Source: Cryptomeria japonica (lineage: Eukaryota > Streptophyta > Pinopsida > Cupressales > Cupressaceae). Taken from it: a stretch of DNA of 64,000 nt. The stretch covers positions 97,155,796-97,219,795 of the forward strand of contig NC_081412.1 of the NCBI RefSeq assembly GCF_030272615.1, read 5' to 3'. This document shows positions 62,995 to 64,000 of this stretch, piece by piece. The position numbers and the translations under genes are program-made. The notes under the pieces were generated by a model. The model was not told where the DNA came from. It saw nothing but the letters and a program-made list of their open reading frames with translations, and made no database searches. How positions within the stretch are numbered: the first letter of the stretch is position 1; every line of letters starts with the position of its first letter.

Positions 62995-63478
62995 TGAAAA
63001 TGGTAGTGATAAAGATAAATATTAAATGGCAATTGATGGTTAAATATTTAATATTTATCTTTATCAATTAGCATTTAATAGTGATAATTTTAGCTGTCTA
63101 AGTTCCTGATTATGGTCTCCATTCCAAGACCCCTTCATTGTAATCAAATTTCTTATATGATGAGATCCCACTAACTAGTGGGAGTTTGGACGTGGAAATG
63201 CTGATGGGTTTTAGGGATAGCAATGATAAGTTGCACAAGGTGTTAGATGTGAGAAAAACCCAACAATAGAAGGGGTGCAAAATGATCTTTGTATTGTGTG
63301 AAATGAAGAGAAAAGAGAGAGTGAAGGAGAGTTAAATGATCTTTGTATTGGGTGAAATTATTCTTTTAGGGACATTTTAGGGTTTTTAGATGAAAAAAAT
63401 GGTAAAAAAATGTCAGTTTCTATTATTTTTTGTCTCTCAACACCTTTTGATACGCCCGGGTATATACCTGGGCATACC
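62995..63478 (-). repeat. Interspersed repeat, copy 2 (MITE-like)
   Basis: Reverse-orientation copy of 42029-42448. It ends in CAACACCTTTTGATACGCCC then GGGTATATACCTGGGCATACC, a near-palindromic terminus shared in reduced form with copy 1. Confidence 0.75.
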
Positions 63479-63606
63479 TAGGCAAACCTCTAGCAAAGCT
63501 GGTTCAGGGCACATACCATAACCAACGAACTCGGTAGCATAGCTTTGAATGCTTGGGAAACAATCAAATTAGGCTATTACTTGCAATTCCTTTGTATTGG
63601 TAAACC

Positions 63607-64000
63607 CATAGTTGAAAAACTCGGACTCGACAATGACTCGACAACCCCAAATTTTTTAAAAAACTCGGAACTCGCAAAAACTCGGCAATAACTCGGTAAC
63701 TTTATCGAACATTTGAAAATATAGTCATATAATCATATTACATTTTAACTTGTTATTCAGTCATATAATCATATTACATTTTTATTCGCGCTCAAAAACC
63801 AGATGAAAACCTTGGTGCATCTTGTCTCATGGCCAAAAAATAGAAGTTGCAAATCAAATTTGTAATTCTTGACGAGTTTTTCTCGAGAAATAGGGTTTAA
63901 TCCGTGAGATTTTGTAAGTATTTCCTCAAAAATGCTGCGTGTTTTTATAGAATCTCGGAGCCGAGTTAAATGATGAGTGACTCGGCTAGGGTTTTGACCC
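63607..64000. mobile_element. Left end of another hAT of the GACTCG family, runs off the window
   Basis: It starts CATAGTTGAAAAACTCGGAC then TCGACAATGACTCG, closely matching the ends of the hAT at 27763-29827 (CATAGTTGAACAACTCG). Subterminal ACTCGG words continue to 63700. A second cluster of CTCGGAGCCGAGT-type words at 63830-64000 could be the other subterminal region of a short derivative, but the closing terminal repeat is not reached. Confidence 0.7.

Overview
The window is nuclear DNA from a land plant with a very large, repeat-rich genome, most likely a gymnosperm and probably a conifer. The evidence is a plant callose synthase gene whose short, conserved exons are separated by introns of up to 16.7 kb, filled with LTR retrotransposons, hAT DNA transposons and a LINE. 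No bacterial genes, operons, rRNA or tRNA genes are visible. The genus cannot be fixed from the sequence alone.

One host gene runs through almost the whole window on the + strand: a callose synthase (1,3-beta-glucan synthase-like) of the GSL8/GSL10 (CalS9/CalS10) type. I mapped 17 consecutive internal exons between 5352 and 60731. They total 1512 nt and join in one open frame of 504 codons with consistent intron phases and GT..AG borders. They cover the FKS1 domain-1 region and the first group of membrane segments. The start of the gene, the catalytic region and the 3' end lie outside the window.

Layout: 1-5351, upstream intron with a Gag remnant, a LINE and a hAT remnant. 5352-5919, exons 1-3. 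5920-14771, intron holding a Ty3/gypsy pol fragment split by a 5.35 kb LTR-like insertion (7179-12530) that carries about 20 copies of a palindromic motif and a 265-bp-arm inverted repeat. 14772-14897, exon 4. 14898-30588, intron with a hAT remnant, a second 5.59 kb LTR-like insertion of the same type (21684-27270) that itself contains a non-autonomous hAT, and a nested hAT pair (27763-29827). 30589-30825, exons 5-6. 30826-37114, intron with an internally deleted Copia element (32027-34129). 37115-38355, exons 7-11. 38356-55026, intron with a hAT (42538-47964) that hosts an LTR sequence and a Gag-protease-only retroelement (44202-47449), a solo LTR (49472-51004) and a short hAT (53321-54422). 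55027-60731, exons 12-17. 60732-64000, start of another long intron, ending in a further hAT.

The strongest unusual material is the pair of giant LTR-like insertions with clean 5-bp target duplications and internal satellite-like hairpin repeats, the large inverted repeat inside the first one, and a family of hAT elements with subterminal GACTCG-type repeats at several depths of nesting. Several insertions have exact borders read directly from terminal repeats plus target-site duplications.
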